Both the position numbers and the translations under genes were made by a program. From a virus: DNA of 64,000 nucleotides. The stretch spans positions 33,067 through 97,066 of the IMG/VR virus record IMGVR_UViG_3300007735_000793. One strand, 5' to 3'. Each line of letters begins with the position of its first letter. The stretch's first letter is position 1. Under the pieces are notes generated by a model, which saw only the letters and a list, made by a program, of their open reading frames with translations, was not told where the DNA came from and did no database searches. Positions 36,601 through 45,732 of this stretch are shown here, piece after piece.

Positions 36601-38034
36601 ATATAAACGATTTAATGAGTTTCGATGATAACCCATTATTTCTTCATATGCCTCTAAAGTGCGTTGAAGTTCTCCTTCAAAAGTTTCTTTATTTGCAACT
36701 GATATAATACCTGCTGTTAATAATGCTGTTATAACTGCAGGACCCACAGGTGTAACTGTTAAACCTACAAGTGGAGCACTTAAAAAAGCGGCTGTTAGAC
36801 TGGGAGCGGCTATTGCGGCAGTTGCAATACCCGCCACACCCCCAGCAAAATACCCAAGACCACTTCCCGGTGGGTCATATTCTTCACCCGCTGATATACC
36901 AGTTGCAAGTGCCAAACCTGCTATGTAGTTTCTTTCCCACCGTTCTTGTCTACGATTTTTCTGATTATTTATTAAGGTATCTACCAAACCATCAATATCA
37001 GAAATTCGCTGCTCTAAACCTTGTCCAGATGTGCCTGAATCAAAACTTGGTAACCCATGCCAAAAGTAAAACGGAGAATCTAAATAGTTAGTGCTTATAT
37101 TATGTGGTGGTTGGGTAAATCCGTTTGTATAATCGGTTTCGGTATATTGTTCGATATACCAATTTAAATCTTCCTTTTCATCCAATAAAGGTGGGCTTTC
37201 TTGTAATGTTTTGGTAGATGGTGGTGCTCCTAACCTCCAAAAGGCGGCTCTACCTGTTGCAGTACCGGTTTGTTGATAGTATTCGGCAAAGTAAGAACCT
37301 CTTCTACCATCCTGATCTCGATTAAATGTTGAACCTGAAACATGAACATTAACCCAAATAGTTTTTAATCCATTAAAAAATGATTGTGGATATGGTGCGT
37401 ATTTAGTTTTAGTTCCCTCAAAAAGAATATGGGATATATCTGATATTTGATTTTCACCACAATTTAATAAAAACTCTTCTTTACCAATGCCATATACAAA
37501 TGAATTTCCACCGGGTGTAAGTAAAGTTTCATCATCATAAAACTCTTTAAGAGTAATGATAGATTGTTGTAAACCTACTTGGTCCTGCCACTTATCTCTA
37601 ATTTTTACTTTTACTTCCGTTCTATCCGATGATATTTCTCGAATAACTAATTGGGGTTGCTCTACATTTCCGGCAAATTTATATATGGTGTTGTAAACCA
37701 TATTATAACTTCCTTGGTCAAATCCCATAGTTCGTAAATCCTCTTCGGGTTTGAAATAAAATAAATTACCAGAATTTTGAATAGGTTCATCATAAAACGA
37801 TTCTAATAGTATATCATCAGAATAAACATGCATTTCCTTTAATATACCCGCACTTCTACCGGCATAACCTGCACTAGTCGCTCTTAAATTTGCTCTAATA
37901 GTACCATCTATAACTGCGTTAATACTACCGGATAATGGTTCTATTAAGTTTCTATCCTTTTCTAAAAAGGTTTCACCATAGGTAGGAGATATACCTAATA
38001 CTTCATCTATATTTTCGTATCTATCTAATGACAT
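33646..38034 (-). CDS. Very large baseplate-associated protein (1462 aa)
   Basis: Starts MSLDRYENIDEVLGISPTYG. A region near residues 920-1030 has IWNAVREMTSINERQ, YEIWRRLLNNLPYIYKTKGT and MSCYGISEEFLKIKEYGGP, resembling tail-protein-I-like segments of phage baseplates; a lamin-G-like part follows. Residues about 390-450 form an unusual hydrophobic Ala/Gly-rich stretch (FAGGVAGIATAAIAAP, AVITALLTAGIISVA) that looks like two membrane-type helices. The C-terminus is rich in Pro and Gln. Size and place next to gp6 make it a candidate for the gp7-like wedge protein, but that is inferred. Confidence 0.65.
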   Translation of the reverse strand: MSLDRYENIDEVLGISPTYGETFLEKDRNLIEPLSGSINAVIDGTIRANLRATSAGYAGRSAGILKEMHVYSDDILLESFYDEPIQNSGNLFYFKPEEDLRTMGFDQGSYNMVYNTIYKFAGNVEQPQLVIREISSDRTEVKVKIRDKWQDQVGLQQSIITLKEFYDDETLLTPGGNSFVYGIGKEEFLLNCGENQISDISHILFEGTKTKYAPYPQSFFNGLKTIWVNVHVSGSTFNRDQDGRRGSYFAEYYQQTGTATGRAAFWRLGAPPSTKTLQESPPLLDEKEDLNWYIEQYTETDYTNGFTQPPHNISTNYLDSPFYFWHGLPSFDSGTSGQGLEQRISDIDGLVDTLINNQKNRRQERWERNYIAGLALATGISAGEEYDPPGSGLGYFAGGVAGIATAAIAAPSLTAAFLSAPLVGLTVTPVGPAVITALLTAGIISVANKETFEGELQRTLEAYEEIMGYHRNSLNRLYNGIEWRRGVALGALNPNSLNAAEFLVNECTRNLNQLDAQWDALPNGKKNSGEGRVLERYMRVHTTIALQVGAWLNTWKIILDIASNNGTLIQQPSDSKNGVYVYAPDFPDLNIDLAPIPNWTSRLGIYTKGVPYRVINTTSNAQYGFTNLILKLHKPLPDEIEEGRRVGIYGRLQKSYIEKIIAWRILGDLEIPFWSEPNFNIPLDGWGASIYTDYKSWKDLLPLSASNQLVDKYFSEKPQNLNIDYSGFKNFIKYSSAVERLDVFMNKIQKIEEYNTRIATLTSVTGQYSNVNISQSVLSRDNLISNFDGFENWLYYQGSGSYTSNGYKSSLLYTHYPVENSIVPYPKISTQPYQLYSYNSSEVEGWYAGVYSSASLFDADNGSKLSKLIPFAIAEDTLNADYIKFIDMVGHFFDMIWNAVREMTSINERQEHPNDGMPDELLYSVANSLGWKLADGYGTSNLWEYTLGTNTTGSILPTSASMSISGSVVVKPKQKVKYEIWRRLLNNLPYIYKTKGTRQSIETIMSCYGISEEFLKIKEYGGPILTQSLSVHDNQFFVGGMLQNNTNNKIRIESSTLNGEFLDTDSSRVTSQFDDAPLDSNLLGVYFSTTDTLNAHMYSWSFQSTGDYSLIDQWIGDPIDRRKTYYPTLRITSSQYFGYLNTSEGIRYQDLSPSNLLLNLVSNYDDSIFSQIDQVIPARANYYSGILIEPHILERNKLHWPGVFKLVEQNYNQPNGGPAVGSGNNANVGTPVPGFSPRPAPQPGSSTANQNYSAMASNYSGVLTQIRTQIEPASAAQPQTLPVVQQIAAQVQPQNPNLTVVPYRPTGYTFSKPRTWKSATSLSYIGEPPTYIIESGSTAGQSIFRYDTSNLNDALRPSEIQPNGNYIIARGSRWSKSFDGTPVVEVFTADPFALQAADTSGVFGGVSTQIASNPKGISAVANVLLEEPRRPILPTDGGAPSGPTIGGPVAPSLDDTLGGFTE

Positions 38035-38057
38035 TTTTGTTTATCTCCACCAATTTA

Positions 38058-39653
38058 TTAACAATTATGTGTATCTAATATTTTACCAGTACCACGTTCA
38101 ATTTTAAAAGCACGCTTAGTACCACCTGCACTAAACGCAAACCACTCATCATCCCAATTTTCTGGTATAAATGTATCTGATGGGATGTATTCGTAATTTG
38201 GGTTGAACGAAGGAGGGGTATCTACCGTATAAATATAATCACCTATTGTTAATTCATTAATTCGTTTTAATGTATAGTATGTATTAAATACTCTATATCT
38301 GTTACACGCAGCACCCTTTGTATTTGCATTCCACTCATTTTTCGCAGCCTTATTACCCCCAATCATTTGCCATAATGTATAATCACCAGTATTTTTACCA
38401 ATTGGTAAAGAACCTTTTGGTCTTGGTATACCCGCGGTCTGTCTACATATTTGAACAGAAATAATTCTACCCGAAATCGCTTCAAATGTAATTAAACGTC
38501 TCACACCATTAGCTTGAAAAACAACTTTAAACTCATATGTTTGTTTTAAATTATCAGATATGGTTGCATTACTCCAAACATAGTCATTGATACCTAATTC
38601 CCAAATTGGTTTTTCAGTATAATAGTTCACACCACCTGTCCCAGTCCAATCATTACATTCATCGTTTCTATTGAAATTAGTATTCTTACCAATCATTGTA
38701 TAGTTACGTGTTAATGAAGTTGGTGAAGGGGGTGGACTGGAACCAGGGCATATATTTTTTTCTAATATTCTACCGGTATCCTTTTCAAGTTTAAAAGCAT
38801 ACTTTACCCCATTTGCTGAAAATGCTTTCCACAAATCATTATTTGTTGCGAGTATAAGTGCTGTTACATTATCAGGTAGTATTGGCAAGCTCGCAGTGGT
38901 TGTTGTATTGGGAGTTATTGCACGATATATATAATCTCCCGCTACCAACTCCGAAATTGGTTTTTGTGTATAAAATTCTTCTTCATCTCTCCATTCACGA
39001 CACGCTGCATCAGAACCCCAACTTCTAAAATTACCACCATCAGTAGAACCCTTCATTGCCCAAGTTAATAGTGCATTTGGAGGTTGTCCACCAGAACCAG
39101 CGCATCTGTGTACATCTAATATTTTACCAGTACCTTTTTCCAATTTAAATGAACGTTTTACACCACCAGCCATAAAAGCCATTCGTTTATTATCATCCAT
39201 AAATACAAGAGCCGTTAATCCATTACTATCTTTATAAATATAATCATCCTGTACTAATTCCCAAATTGGTTTAAATGTATAATATGTTTCTTCATCGGCC
39301 CACCGATTACATGCCCCGTCGTGCGAATTTCCCGCACCAACATTTTCCACACGCAATCCCCTCATTTGCCATTGAGGGAATTGGTTTGCAGTAGTACCAA
39401 ATTTACTACCAGTTAAGTATTGAAATGTTACGGCCGGAAAACTTACTTGGGTTACATCAAACGATACAAATACCTGATTAAAAGGCAATTCAAATTCATC
39501 TCTTTGTGGTAATGGGTATTCTTCATTATACGAATCTTCATCAAACTTTTCAACAAATGGTTCTAAAAATACCTTACCATATTCCAAGTTAGAAGATGTA
39601 ATTTCATATGAAACTATCTGCCCAAAATCGTTTCTTGTTATTTCTCTTTCCAT
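38058..39653 (-). CDS. Structural protein with four tandem Cys-bounded repeats (531 aa)
   Basis: After about 90 N-terminal residues (MEREITRNDFGQIVSYE) there are four repeats of about 90-120 residues. Each has a Cys followed by Asn/Arg and Trp/Tyr (CNRWADEETYYT), a KPIWELV-GDYIY core, an AFSANGVKRAFKLE strand, and a closing GKILDxHxC. The paired cysteines at the start and end of each repeat are conserved in all four. No named domain recognised. It lies between two structural genes and probably projects from the baseplate. Confidence 0.6.
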   Translation of the reverse strand: MEREITRNDFGQIVSYEITSSNLEYGKVFLEPFVEKFDEDSYNEEYPLPQRDEFELPFNQVFVSFDVTQVSFPAVTFQYLTGSKFGTTANQFPQWQMRGLRVENVGAGNSHDGACNRWADEETYYTFKPIWELVQDDYIYKDSNGLTALVFMDDNKRMAFMAGGVKRSFKLEKGTGKILDVHRCAGSGGQPPNALLTWAMKGSTDGGNFRSWGSDAACREWRDEEEFYTQKPISELVAGDYIYRAITPNTTTTASLPILPDNVTALILATNNDLWKAFSANGVKYAFKLEKDTGRILEKNICPGSSPPPSPTSLTRNYTMIGKNTNFNRNDECNDWTGTGGVNYYTEKPIWELGINDYVWSNATISDNLKQTYEFKVVFQANGVRRLITFEAISGRIISVQICRQTAGIPRPKGSLPIGKNTGDYTLWQMIGGNKAAKNEWNANTKGAACNRYRVFNTYYTLKRINELTIGDYIYTVDTPPSFNPNYEYIPSDTFIPENWDDEWFAFSAGGTKRAFKIERGTGKILDTHNC

Positions 39654-39655
39654 TA

Positions 39656-40756
39656 CTATCTAACTAATCTAAAATAAAAATTGTCTGAATAATATTGTTT
39701 ATTTCCACCATCATCTATACGAATCATAAATTCATAATATCTTTCAGGTTGTAGTGTATCAAACCAAAAATCAAAATAGTTTCCATCTCCATCACAACTT
39801 AATTTAGTATAAGTAGTATCAAACGGAATAATTACATATTTACTTTCAGCATCCCTTAAAGACCAATATGAAGATGAGGGCAGGTACTTAATCGTTGATA
39901 ATGCCCCACTATTACTAAATGTTCTTTGTGGGTATCTTTCTCTACCATATACTCTAATTCTTTCTTTTGAGTCCTTTACATATTGTGATTTTAGTTTAGG
40001 TAAATAAACTATAATATCGGATGTGTTTAATTCCACCAAAGAAGCCGTAGTAAATGTAGTGTTGTCCCATCGAGTTTCTAAAACAGGTGAATATATCGTA
40101 TTGGTATTCGATGAAAAATATTTGGCAGAACCTAATTTGAATATTGAAGATGATTCATCGGTTTGCGGTAACTTAATCATAAACCCATTATTTGGTCTAC
40201 TGCCACTCAATATATCATTTACATAATGAGTAATATCAACATTTATATCCGATACATTTCTTGTAAACGATTGTGAATATGTGGTGTTGTTTACCGATGA
40301 AGTAAACCAATTACCACCGCCATAGTTTGTTCTATAAAAAAAGTCCGAATTACCTACTGCCAAACTCCACGAAACATCAGTCTGCCTATTATACCAACTT
40401 ACATCGTTTTCGTTTATGGGTGTATCATAAAATCTACCAACCCCATCTGCCCAACTTTGTGATATTGGATAAAACTCCAAAGTATATGTTGTGGGTATTT
40501 CCACCTCTTCGGTGGATACCATTTTCAAATAATGCTTTATATTACTACCTGATATAATACCATCTGATATTGATTGGGATACTGATGATAAATCAAACTT
40601 AATTAATATTCTACTATTACCCAAAAGTATATCGGTATCAGTTGCATCATACAACTTTCTAATTTCCAATATCTCATCATTACTTACATTTTGTAATTGA
40701 CGGACACTATCTTCATATATAGTAGTATCATTAGATGGGTATATTCTATTTATCAT
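39656..40756 (-). CDS. DNRLRE-like structural protein (366 aa)
   Basis: MINRIYPSNDTTIYED, then ILLGNSRILIKFDLSSVSQS, and later YTLEFYPISQSWADGVGR and GFMIKLPQTDESS follow the pattern of DNRLRE-type surface domains (beta-sandwiches with conserved Asp/Phe). The C-terminal DTLQPERYYEFMIRID suggests a second beta domain. Start overlaps closely with the gp6-like stop (11 bases). Likely a baseplate peripheral protein. Confidence 0.6.
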   Translation of the reverse strand: MINRIYPSNDTTIYEDSVRQLQNVSNDEILEIRKLYDATDTDILLGNSRILIKFDLSSVSQSISDGIISGSNIKHYLKMVSTEEVEIPTTYTLEFYPISQSWADGVGRFYDTPINENDVSWYNRQTDVSWSLAVGNSDFFYRTNYGGGNWFTSSVNNTTYSQSFTRNVSDINVDITHYVNDILSGSRPNNGFMIKLPQTDESSSIFKLGSAKYFSSNTNTIYSPVLETRWDNTTFTTASLVELNTSDIIVYLPKLKSQYVKDSKERIRVYGRERYPQRTFSNSGALSTIKYLPSSSYWSLRDAESKYVIIPFDTTYTKLSCDGDGNYFDFWFDTLQPERYYEFMIRIDDGGNKQYYSDNFYFRLVR

Positions 40757-40767
40757 TTATTTCTCCC

Positions 40768-42642
40768 TTAAAACAACGGAACTACCCGCCCTTTAATATC
40801 TACATCCGGAAACTTAACTTCAAAGATTGCAGGGTCTTTAGCAGGATATATAATACCATTTCGGGTTGCATTTTTGATGTTATACCTTTTTTCCGAATAC
40901 TCACCACCATACTTATTCACAATTTGTAATCCACCATCACCCCCAGTGGAAGGTCTTACAACCGTCTGAACACCATCTACTTTATCCAAAAGAACATATA
41001 TATCGGATAGTAATATAGGTTGATTTATCTGCCACTTATCAATATTGAAATAATTTTTTAACTCCGAAACACACCTCAACAATACCTCATTTGCATTGTA
41101 GTTGGGTAAAACCACCACCTCAAACTCAACCCCAATGTTTATTATATTACCATCCAAAATGTTAAGAGCATCAGTTAGTATTCTATAAAAGGACATGTAG
41201 TTTTTAAGGTTTTGCTTTGTAGCTTGATTTAAATTGGCCAATGCACCTACATTGTTTTTACCCAATACAAACAAGTTTAACCCCAGCCCATTCAATGTTG
41301 CTATTTTAGAAGTACTCCTATCCTTATAATCAGGTATAACATAAACTTTTGATACCGAACCAAATTGTGGGGGTAATGAATACGCTCTAACCGTATAATC
41401 ATTCAATGTAACTGCGCGATTTTGTGTTGGGAAAAACGATATTGCCTGCTGCCTTATTTCCTCAACAGTATCAGAAAACTTACCACCTGATGTTGGTTCT
41501 TCATTAACTGCTGCAAGAGAAGCCACTACCTCATTAGAAACGGATGGGGCTGATGTGGGTAGTGTATTATCAAAAATAACAGATGATATATTAGATAAAT
41601 CCCGCGCAGGCACATTATCACCAATACCCGTACCAACTCTGTAAACAACAGTTAGTGTGGTATTCGCAGGTGCTAAACCATATTCAGCCGTATACAAAAA
41701 GTTTGATGGGTCTATCGAATTTACTATATTATCCAACTTAAGATTTAGTTTTGGGTCAGGAACCAAATCTTCCATATTAGTTGATAATCCAGAACCAAAC
41801 TGAATTGATAATGAGCCATCATCCTCTATACGGGTAATATACCTTTTTGGTATTTTTTTGAGTTTTAAAACATATGGAGTTTCTTGACTATAATTTTCTA
41901 AACCGGTATTATTGGCACTAATATTTCGCACCTGCTCAAAAATTGTTTGCTGCCCAAGAAAATCAACTTTTGTCCACAAATCACCATTTGAATCAGTTAT
42001 ACTAACCACATCAATCAACCCTTCTTCTGATATGTTGATTTTATCATATGGTCGAGGTGTTCCAAATGTAAAAGTACGAGTTACTAATTCACCACTTATC
42101 GCTTCAACCTTTTTCTTTAATAAAAATCTTGTTGGATTGTTACCAGTACCAATCGCATAGACCGATACCTCCAATGGGTCAAAAAATGATGATGAATATG
42201 AAAAATCAACCTTTTGCTTTGTAGAAAATACAACATTTGGATTAGATGTTGATGTTACCTGCATCCCTTCCTTTACTACAAGAGCATAACTTAAATCGGG
42301 TTTATAGTCTGCTGTAGCAGGCACTAATTGATATACTGATAAGGTTGTTGTTGATGGCGAATATAACTTTGGGGTATATCCAAATGATTGAGCCAAAGAA
42401 ATTACATTTTTTCGTTCCTTTGCTTGCTCTAATATACTTTCTCTTAATTGGGTATCGGTATAATACGATAACACATCCCCAACATAAGATGCCATCTCCA
42501 TAAACATCATACCTGGAGATGACTCATTAAAGTCATTATATGTGTTTGGGTAATATTGTTTGGCAAAATCTATAAGATTTAACCGTAATCCTCCAAAATC
42601 CCTACCTAATAAATTAACTTCTTTTGTTGAATTATTTAACAT
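40768..42642 (-). CDS. Baseplate wedge protein, T4 gp6-like
   Basis: A 624-residue protein of the gp6/J family. It has YYPNTYNDFNESSPGMMFM, EMASYVGDVLSYYTDTQLRE and LAQSFGYTPK near the N-terminus, a hallmark of T4-like gp6, and TVEEIRQQAISFFPTQNR with VTLNDYTVRAYSLP in the middle. T4 gp6 has 660 residues, so length fits. It forms the inner ring of the baseplate. The gp25-like gene precedes it, the usual order in T4-like phages. Confidence 0.85.
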   Translation of the reverse strand: MLNNSTKEVNLLGRDFGGLRLNLIDFAKQYYPNTYNDFNESSPGMMFMEMASYVGDVLSYYTDTQLRESILEQAKERKNVISLAQSFGYTPKLYSPSTTTLSVYQLVPATADYKPDLSYALVVKEGMQVTSTSNPNVVFSTKQKVDFSYSSSFFDPLEVSVYAIGTGNNPTRFLLKKKVEAISGELVTRTFTFGTPRPYDKINISEEGLIDVVSITDSNGDLWTKVDFLGQQTIFEQVRNISANNTGLENYSQETPYVLKLKKIPKRYITRIEDDGSLSIQFGSGLSTNMEDLVPDPKLNLKLDNIVNSIDPSNFLYTAEYGLAPANTTLTVVYRVGTGIGDNVPARDLSNISSVIFDNTLPTSAPSVSNEVVASLAAVNEEPTSGGKFSDTVEEIRQQAISFFPTQNRAVTLNDYTVRAYSLPPQFGSVSKVYVIPDYKDRSTSKIATLNGLGLNLFVLGKNNVGALANLNQATKQNLKNYMSFYRILTDALNILDGNIINIGVEFEVVVLPNYNANEVLLRCVSELKNYFNIDKWQINQPILLSDIYVLLDKVDGVQTVVRPSTGGDGGLQIVNKYGGEYSEKRYNIKNATRNGIIYPAKDPAIFEVKFPDVDIKGRVVPLF

Positions 42643-42651
42643 TTACTACTC

Positions 42652-43086
42652 CTAAACTATTGATAATCCACCCTGGTTATCAACCTCTAAAATTATGGTT
42701 TGGTTTGCACCCTGTTCGGTAACTCTGAAACGAATTTTTATAGACACTCTATTATAATCAGGTTCGGTGTTTACTTCAACCCCATCCAATAAAATATATG
42801 GTAACCAAAACCCAATATCTTCCGTTAAAGATGTTTCCAATGTAGAACCCAAATCATCGCCTATGTTTTCAAATAACAATGAATAAATGTTGGCACCAAA
42901 AAGTGGTTGAAATGGTCTTTCACCTTTTGTTGTTAATAGTAAACCCTTTAAGTTAGATATAGCCTGTTGTTCGGTTGTATAGCTGGATTTAAACATGGGA
43001 CTACCACCCAATGGTAGTAATATTCCAACTGCACGATTTTTATCTAAATCAATGGGGTTATATCTATATTGAGTTCTTTGTGCCAC
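42652..43086 (-). CDS. Baseplate wedge protein, T4 gp25-like
   Basis: A 144-residue protein; T4 gp25 has 132. The pattern YTTEQQAISNLKGLLLT, GERPFQPLFGANIYSLLFE and RVSIKIRFRV matches the gp25/W baseplate family, including the conserved E-R-P and LF motifs. The start is GTG at 43086, four bases after the TAA of the preceding gene; no in-frame ATG fits better. It connects wedges to the hub and sheath. Confidence 0.88.
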   Translation of the reverse strand: MAQRTQYRYNPIDLDKNRAVGILLPLGGSPMFKSSYTTEQQAISNLKGLLLTTKGERPFQPLFGANIYSLLFENIGDDLGSTLETSLTEDIGFWLPYILLDGVEVNTEPDYNRVSIKIRFRVTEQGANQTIILEVDNQGGLSIV

Positions 43087-43089
43087 TCA

Positions 43090-43575
43090 TTACCTCTTCT
43101 TTTTATTATTCATTACTTTCATAAGTTGTGAGTAATCTCGTGTAAGAGCATTTACAACGGAAGCACCTGCTTCAGTTTGTGCTAAAGCATCCATAGATAC
43201 GGACCTGCCTTCTGAATCTTGAATAGTAGATTGGTTCATCATACCACCTCCTGCAAAAGATTGCGCCATATCGGATGTAAATGTTCCACCACTATTGATG
43301 TTTCTCCATTCACCACTTTGATAGGTTTCATTTAAAACTTCAGTAAGAGGTGATTTTTTTGTGAATAATGGTTTTTGAGTTTTTTTAGTTTCTTCAAAAA
43401 TATGCTCAACATCTAATGGGTCTTTTTCAACCACATTTGTAACCCTTTTTACCGATTGTTGTTTCAATTCATGTAAAAGCGATTCCTTCATGGATTTTCT
43501 TTCCACAATGAGTTGTTTTTTAACCTCATTCTCAACAATCAGCTTAATTGCTTTTAAAAGTTTTTTAGTATCCAT
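43090..43575 (-). CDS. Hypothetical tail-cluster protein (161 aa)
   Basis: MDTKKLLKAIKLIVENEVKK begins a helical, Lys/Glu-rich half; the second half has GGGMMNQSTIQDSEGRSV and ends NNKKR. Located between the gp5-like and gp25-like genes. Hypothetical proteins of this build are common at this place in T4-like marine phages; a role in baseplate assembly is possible. Confidence 0.55.
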   Translation of the reverse strand: MDTKKLLKAIKLIVENEVKKQLIVERKSMKESLLHELKQQSVKRVTNVVEKDPLDVEHIFEETKKTQKPLFTKKSPLTEVLNETYQSGEWRNINSGGTFTSDMAQSFAGGGMMNQSTIQDSEGRSVSMDALAQTEAGASVVNALTRDYSQLMKVMNNKKKR

Positions 43576-43608
43576 AGTAATAAATATATTTTTTTGTATT
43601 TTATTTCA

Positions 43609-44652
43609 CTACAATTGTTTCATTTTCGTAAGTTCTGTTGTAATTCTTGCTAATGCAGGTATAACCTGAGATGTTATTTGAGTATTTGCTACCAATGCAG
43701 GAGCACCTATTGGTGTTAATGGTGGCGCTGTTAGTGCAGAATAAGCTATCACCATAGTTTGCAGAGTAGTGGTTAATGATTGTAAAGTATTTTTAAGTTC
43801 TTCTATTTGTGAAAACATTGTGTTTATATCAGCTTTCCATTTTGTAGTAGAAACATATATGTTATCATTAGAAGATAACACAATACTATCTGATTTACTA
43901 TTAAATACCAACCTATTTGAATTGATAATTACTTGCGAACTATTATAGTTACCTACTAATTTATCAGGCCGTAGTATACCTACTTTATTTGCTAATTTTA
44001 ATTTAACCCTTTGACCATCTGTCAACCAAATACAACTACTATCTTCGTTTATATCCTCAACAGTGAATTTATCATACCCCTTATTTTCAGCAGCACCATT
44101 ACGAATTATGGTTATAGGTGAACCGGGTTGTGTAGATGTCCATGTAGGTCTATTTATGGTTTCAGGTCTTTGTGGGGTATATCCAAATCTGATTGATTGT
44201 CCAAATCTACCCTCAAATATAACATCACCAATATAAGGTTGTAATTGAGATAACCCTTTAATTTCAACAAACCCCTTTCCAAAATCTTTTCTACGATTTG
44301 TAGTATTAGTTCTTTGCGGATTAGGGGATGAATAATTTGTGGTAACATTTAATGATGTAATTGTATTTTTTACCGCGCCTGGTAGTGGGTTGTTATTTAA
44401 CCCTCGTTGTAAAAATGTAGGCGATATGTAATAGTATTGATATCCACCGGATAATGGACCGGATTCAGGCCCAGTAGCAGTTATTAAATAAACTTGCTCA
44501 CCAATAAGAGGTATTGATTTTATATATGGATTTAAGGGATATGCCACCGCATTAGTAGCACCCCCAAACCCTTGCTTTAATGAAACTCCAATTTTATAGA
44601 AATTATCAGAGTTTCTATCACTCAAAAATACTTCGGTTACCTCCGCAAGCAT
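43609..44652 (-). CDS. Baseplate hub/spike protein, T4 gp5-like (no lysozyme domain)
   Basis: A 347-residue protein. YQYYYISPTFLQRGLNNNP and GKGFVEIKGLSQLQPYIGDV followed by FEGRFGQSIRFGYTP are the OB-fold region found in gp5-like hub proteins of marine T4-like phages. After that DSIVLSSNDNIYVST forms the short beta-prism-like part, and the C-terminus is a helical bundle. The catalytic lysozyme domain of T4 gp5 is absent. Expected in the central spike of the baseplate. Confidence 0.75.
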   Translation of the reverse strand: MLAEVTEVFLSDRNSDNFYKIGVSLKQGFGGATNAVAYPLNPYIKSIPLIGEQVYLITATGPESGPLSGGYQYYYISPTFLQRGLNNNPLPGAVKNTITSLNVTTNYSSPNPQRTNTTNRRKDFGKGFVEIKGLSQLQPYIGDVIFEGRFGQSIRFGYTPQRPETINRPTWTSTQPGSPITIIRNGAAENKGYDKFTVEDINEDSSCIWLTDGQRVKLKLANKVGILRPDKLVGNYNSSQVIINSNRLVFNSKSDSIVLSSNDNIYVSTTKWKADINTMFSQIEELKNTLQSLTTTLQTMVIAYSALTAPPLTPIGAPALVANTQITSQVIPALARITTELTKMKQL

Positions 44653-44654
44653 TG

Positions 44655-45014
44655 TTATTCCTCATCTTTTTTCAATGATGTCAGTTTGGTATCAACATCC
44701 TTACTTGCTTCCAATAACTGCCTCTTTTCCTCATCTGTCAATGCAAACCCACCAATATCACTACTTGCTGCATTTAAAAGACGTTGAGCAATTGCTGCCA
44801 TCCTAACCAATTGGTCATCGTTTTTAACCGAAACCTCTAAATACTCTTTGATTAGTGGAACTACAACTGAAGCATCGTTTAGGTTTTTAACCAATGGCTC
44901 TAACTGCGCAATCAGTAATTTAATTTGTCTATCTTTTTTGCGTGAATTTTCGTAAATATCTTTTAACAAGTCTGCAAAAGATTTACCTTTGAATATATCA
45001 TCATCCTTCGTCAT
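44655..45014 (-). CDS. Hypothetical helical protein (119 aa)
   Basis: MTKDDDIFKGKSFADLLKDI leads an all-helical Leu/Lys-rich protein with QLEPLVKNLNDASVVVPLIK. It overlaps the sigma-factor gene start end by 14 bases and lies 2 bases before the gp5-like gene, so it is part of the same operon. Same gene position is often occupied by unknown small proteins in T4-like phages. Function unknown. Confidence 0.6.
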   Translation of the reverse strand: MTKDDDIFKGKSFADLLKDIYENSRKKDRQIKLLIAQLEPLVKNLNDASVVVPLIKEYLEVSVKNDDQLVRMAAIAQRLLNAASSDIGGFALTDEEKRQLLEASKDVDTKLTSLKKDEE

Positions 45015-45732
45015 AGTATCTTTCTATATTATGATTTAATTTTAAAATACCCGTTTTACTATACTCGGTGTTTAATTCAACAAACATTACTTTCATTTTT
45101 CCTATAACTTTAGTAATATATTGTGTATTTACTCCCGTTCTATCTCTTATAAGTATGTAAAGTGCTTTTTTGTTATATGAGTATAAATCCTTTCGGGTTC
45201 TAAATAACTCATTTACGGAGTCCGCAACCTTTCTATCCCTATCCCTTAAAAATATCTTATTTAAATTTGTATCAATATAATCCACATAAAAATCCATAAA
45301 ATCGGATTTTTCCTCTAAATAATTATGTTCATAAACTTCATTGGAGATATTTCTACCCAAATCAACCGCATCCAACTTTTCATGCACTTTCATTTTAGCA
45401 TAATTTGCGTTATTCTCATTAAACAAAAAGTTTCTTGCAATAACAGTAAAGTATGAAAATGCTTTTCCTCTATCTCCCTTAAACTTATGCATTTTTTCAT
45501 TTAAAAACGCAACAACGGAAGCTTTTACATCTTCATATGGTTCATCGAAATAATAAGTTTTATAAGTGTGTATTACATTCTCTGCCAGTTTATCCAATGG
45601 GTATTTTATAAACCTATTATATATCTTATTTTTTAACACATCACTATCACAATTGTTATAGGCGTTAATAGCCATTTCAGTTATGTGTGTAAAATATCTA
45701 CCACTACTTGGGTTCTTCGCTTTTCTGGCCAT
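45001..45732 (-). CDS. Late-transcription sigma factor, T4 gp55-like
   Basis: A 243-residue protein. RYFTHITEMAINAYN, FIKYPLDKLAENVIHTY and HKFKGDRGKAFSYFTVIARNFLF match gp55-type sigma factors of marine T4-like phages, where this block corresponds to sigma region 2. The C-terminal part has ALYILIRDRTGVNTQYITKV, a helix-turn-helix-like pattern. It would direct host RNA polymerase to late promoters. It overlaps the small upstream gene by 29 bases and the downstream gene by 14. Confidence 0.7.
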   Translation of the reverse strand: MARKAKNPSSGRYFTHITEMAINAYNNCDSDVLKNKIYNRFIKYPLDKLAENVIHTYKTYYFDEPYEDVKASVVAFLNEKMHKFKGDRGKAFSYFTVIARNFLFNENNANYAKMKVHEKLDAVDLGRNISNEVYEHNYLEEKSDFMDFYVDYIDTNLNKIFLRDRDRKVADSVNELFRTRKDLYSYNKKALYILIRDRTGVNTQYITKVIGKMKVMFVELNTEYSKTGILKLNHNIERYYDEG

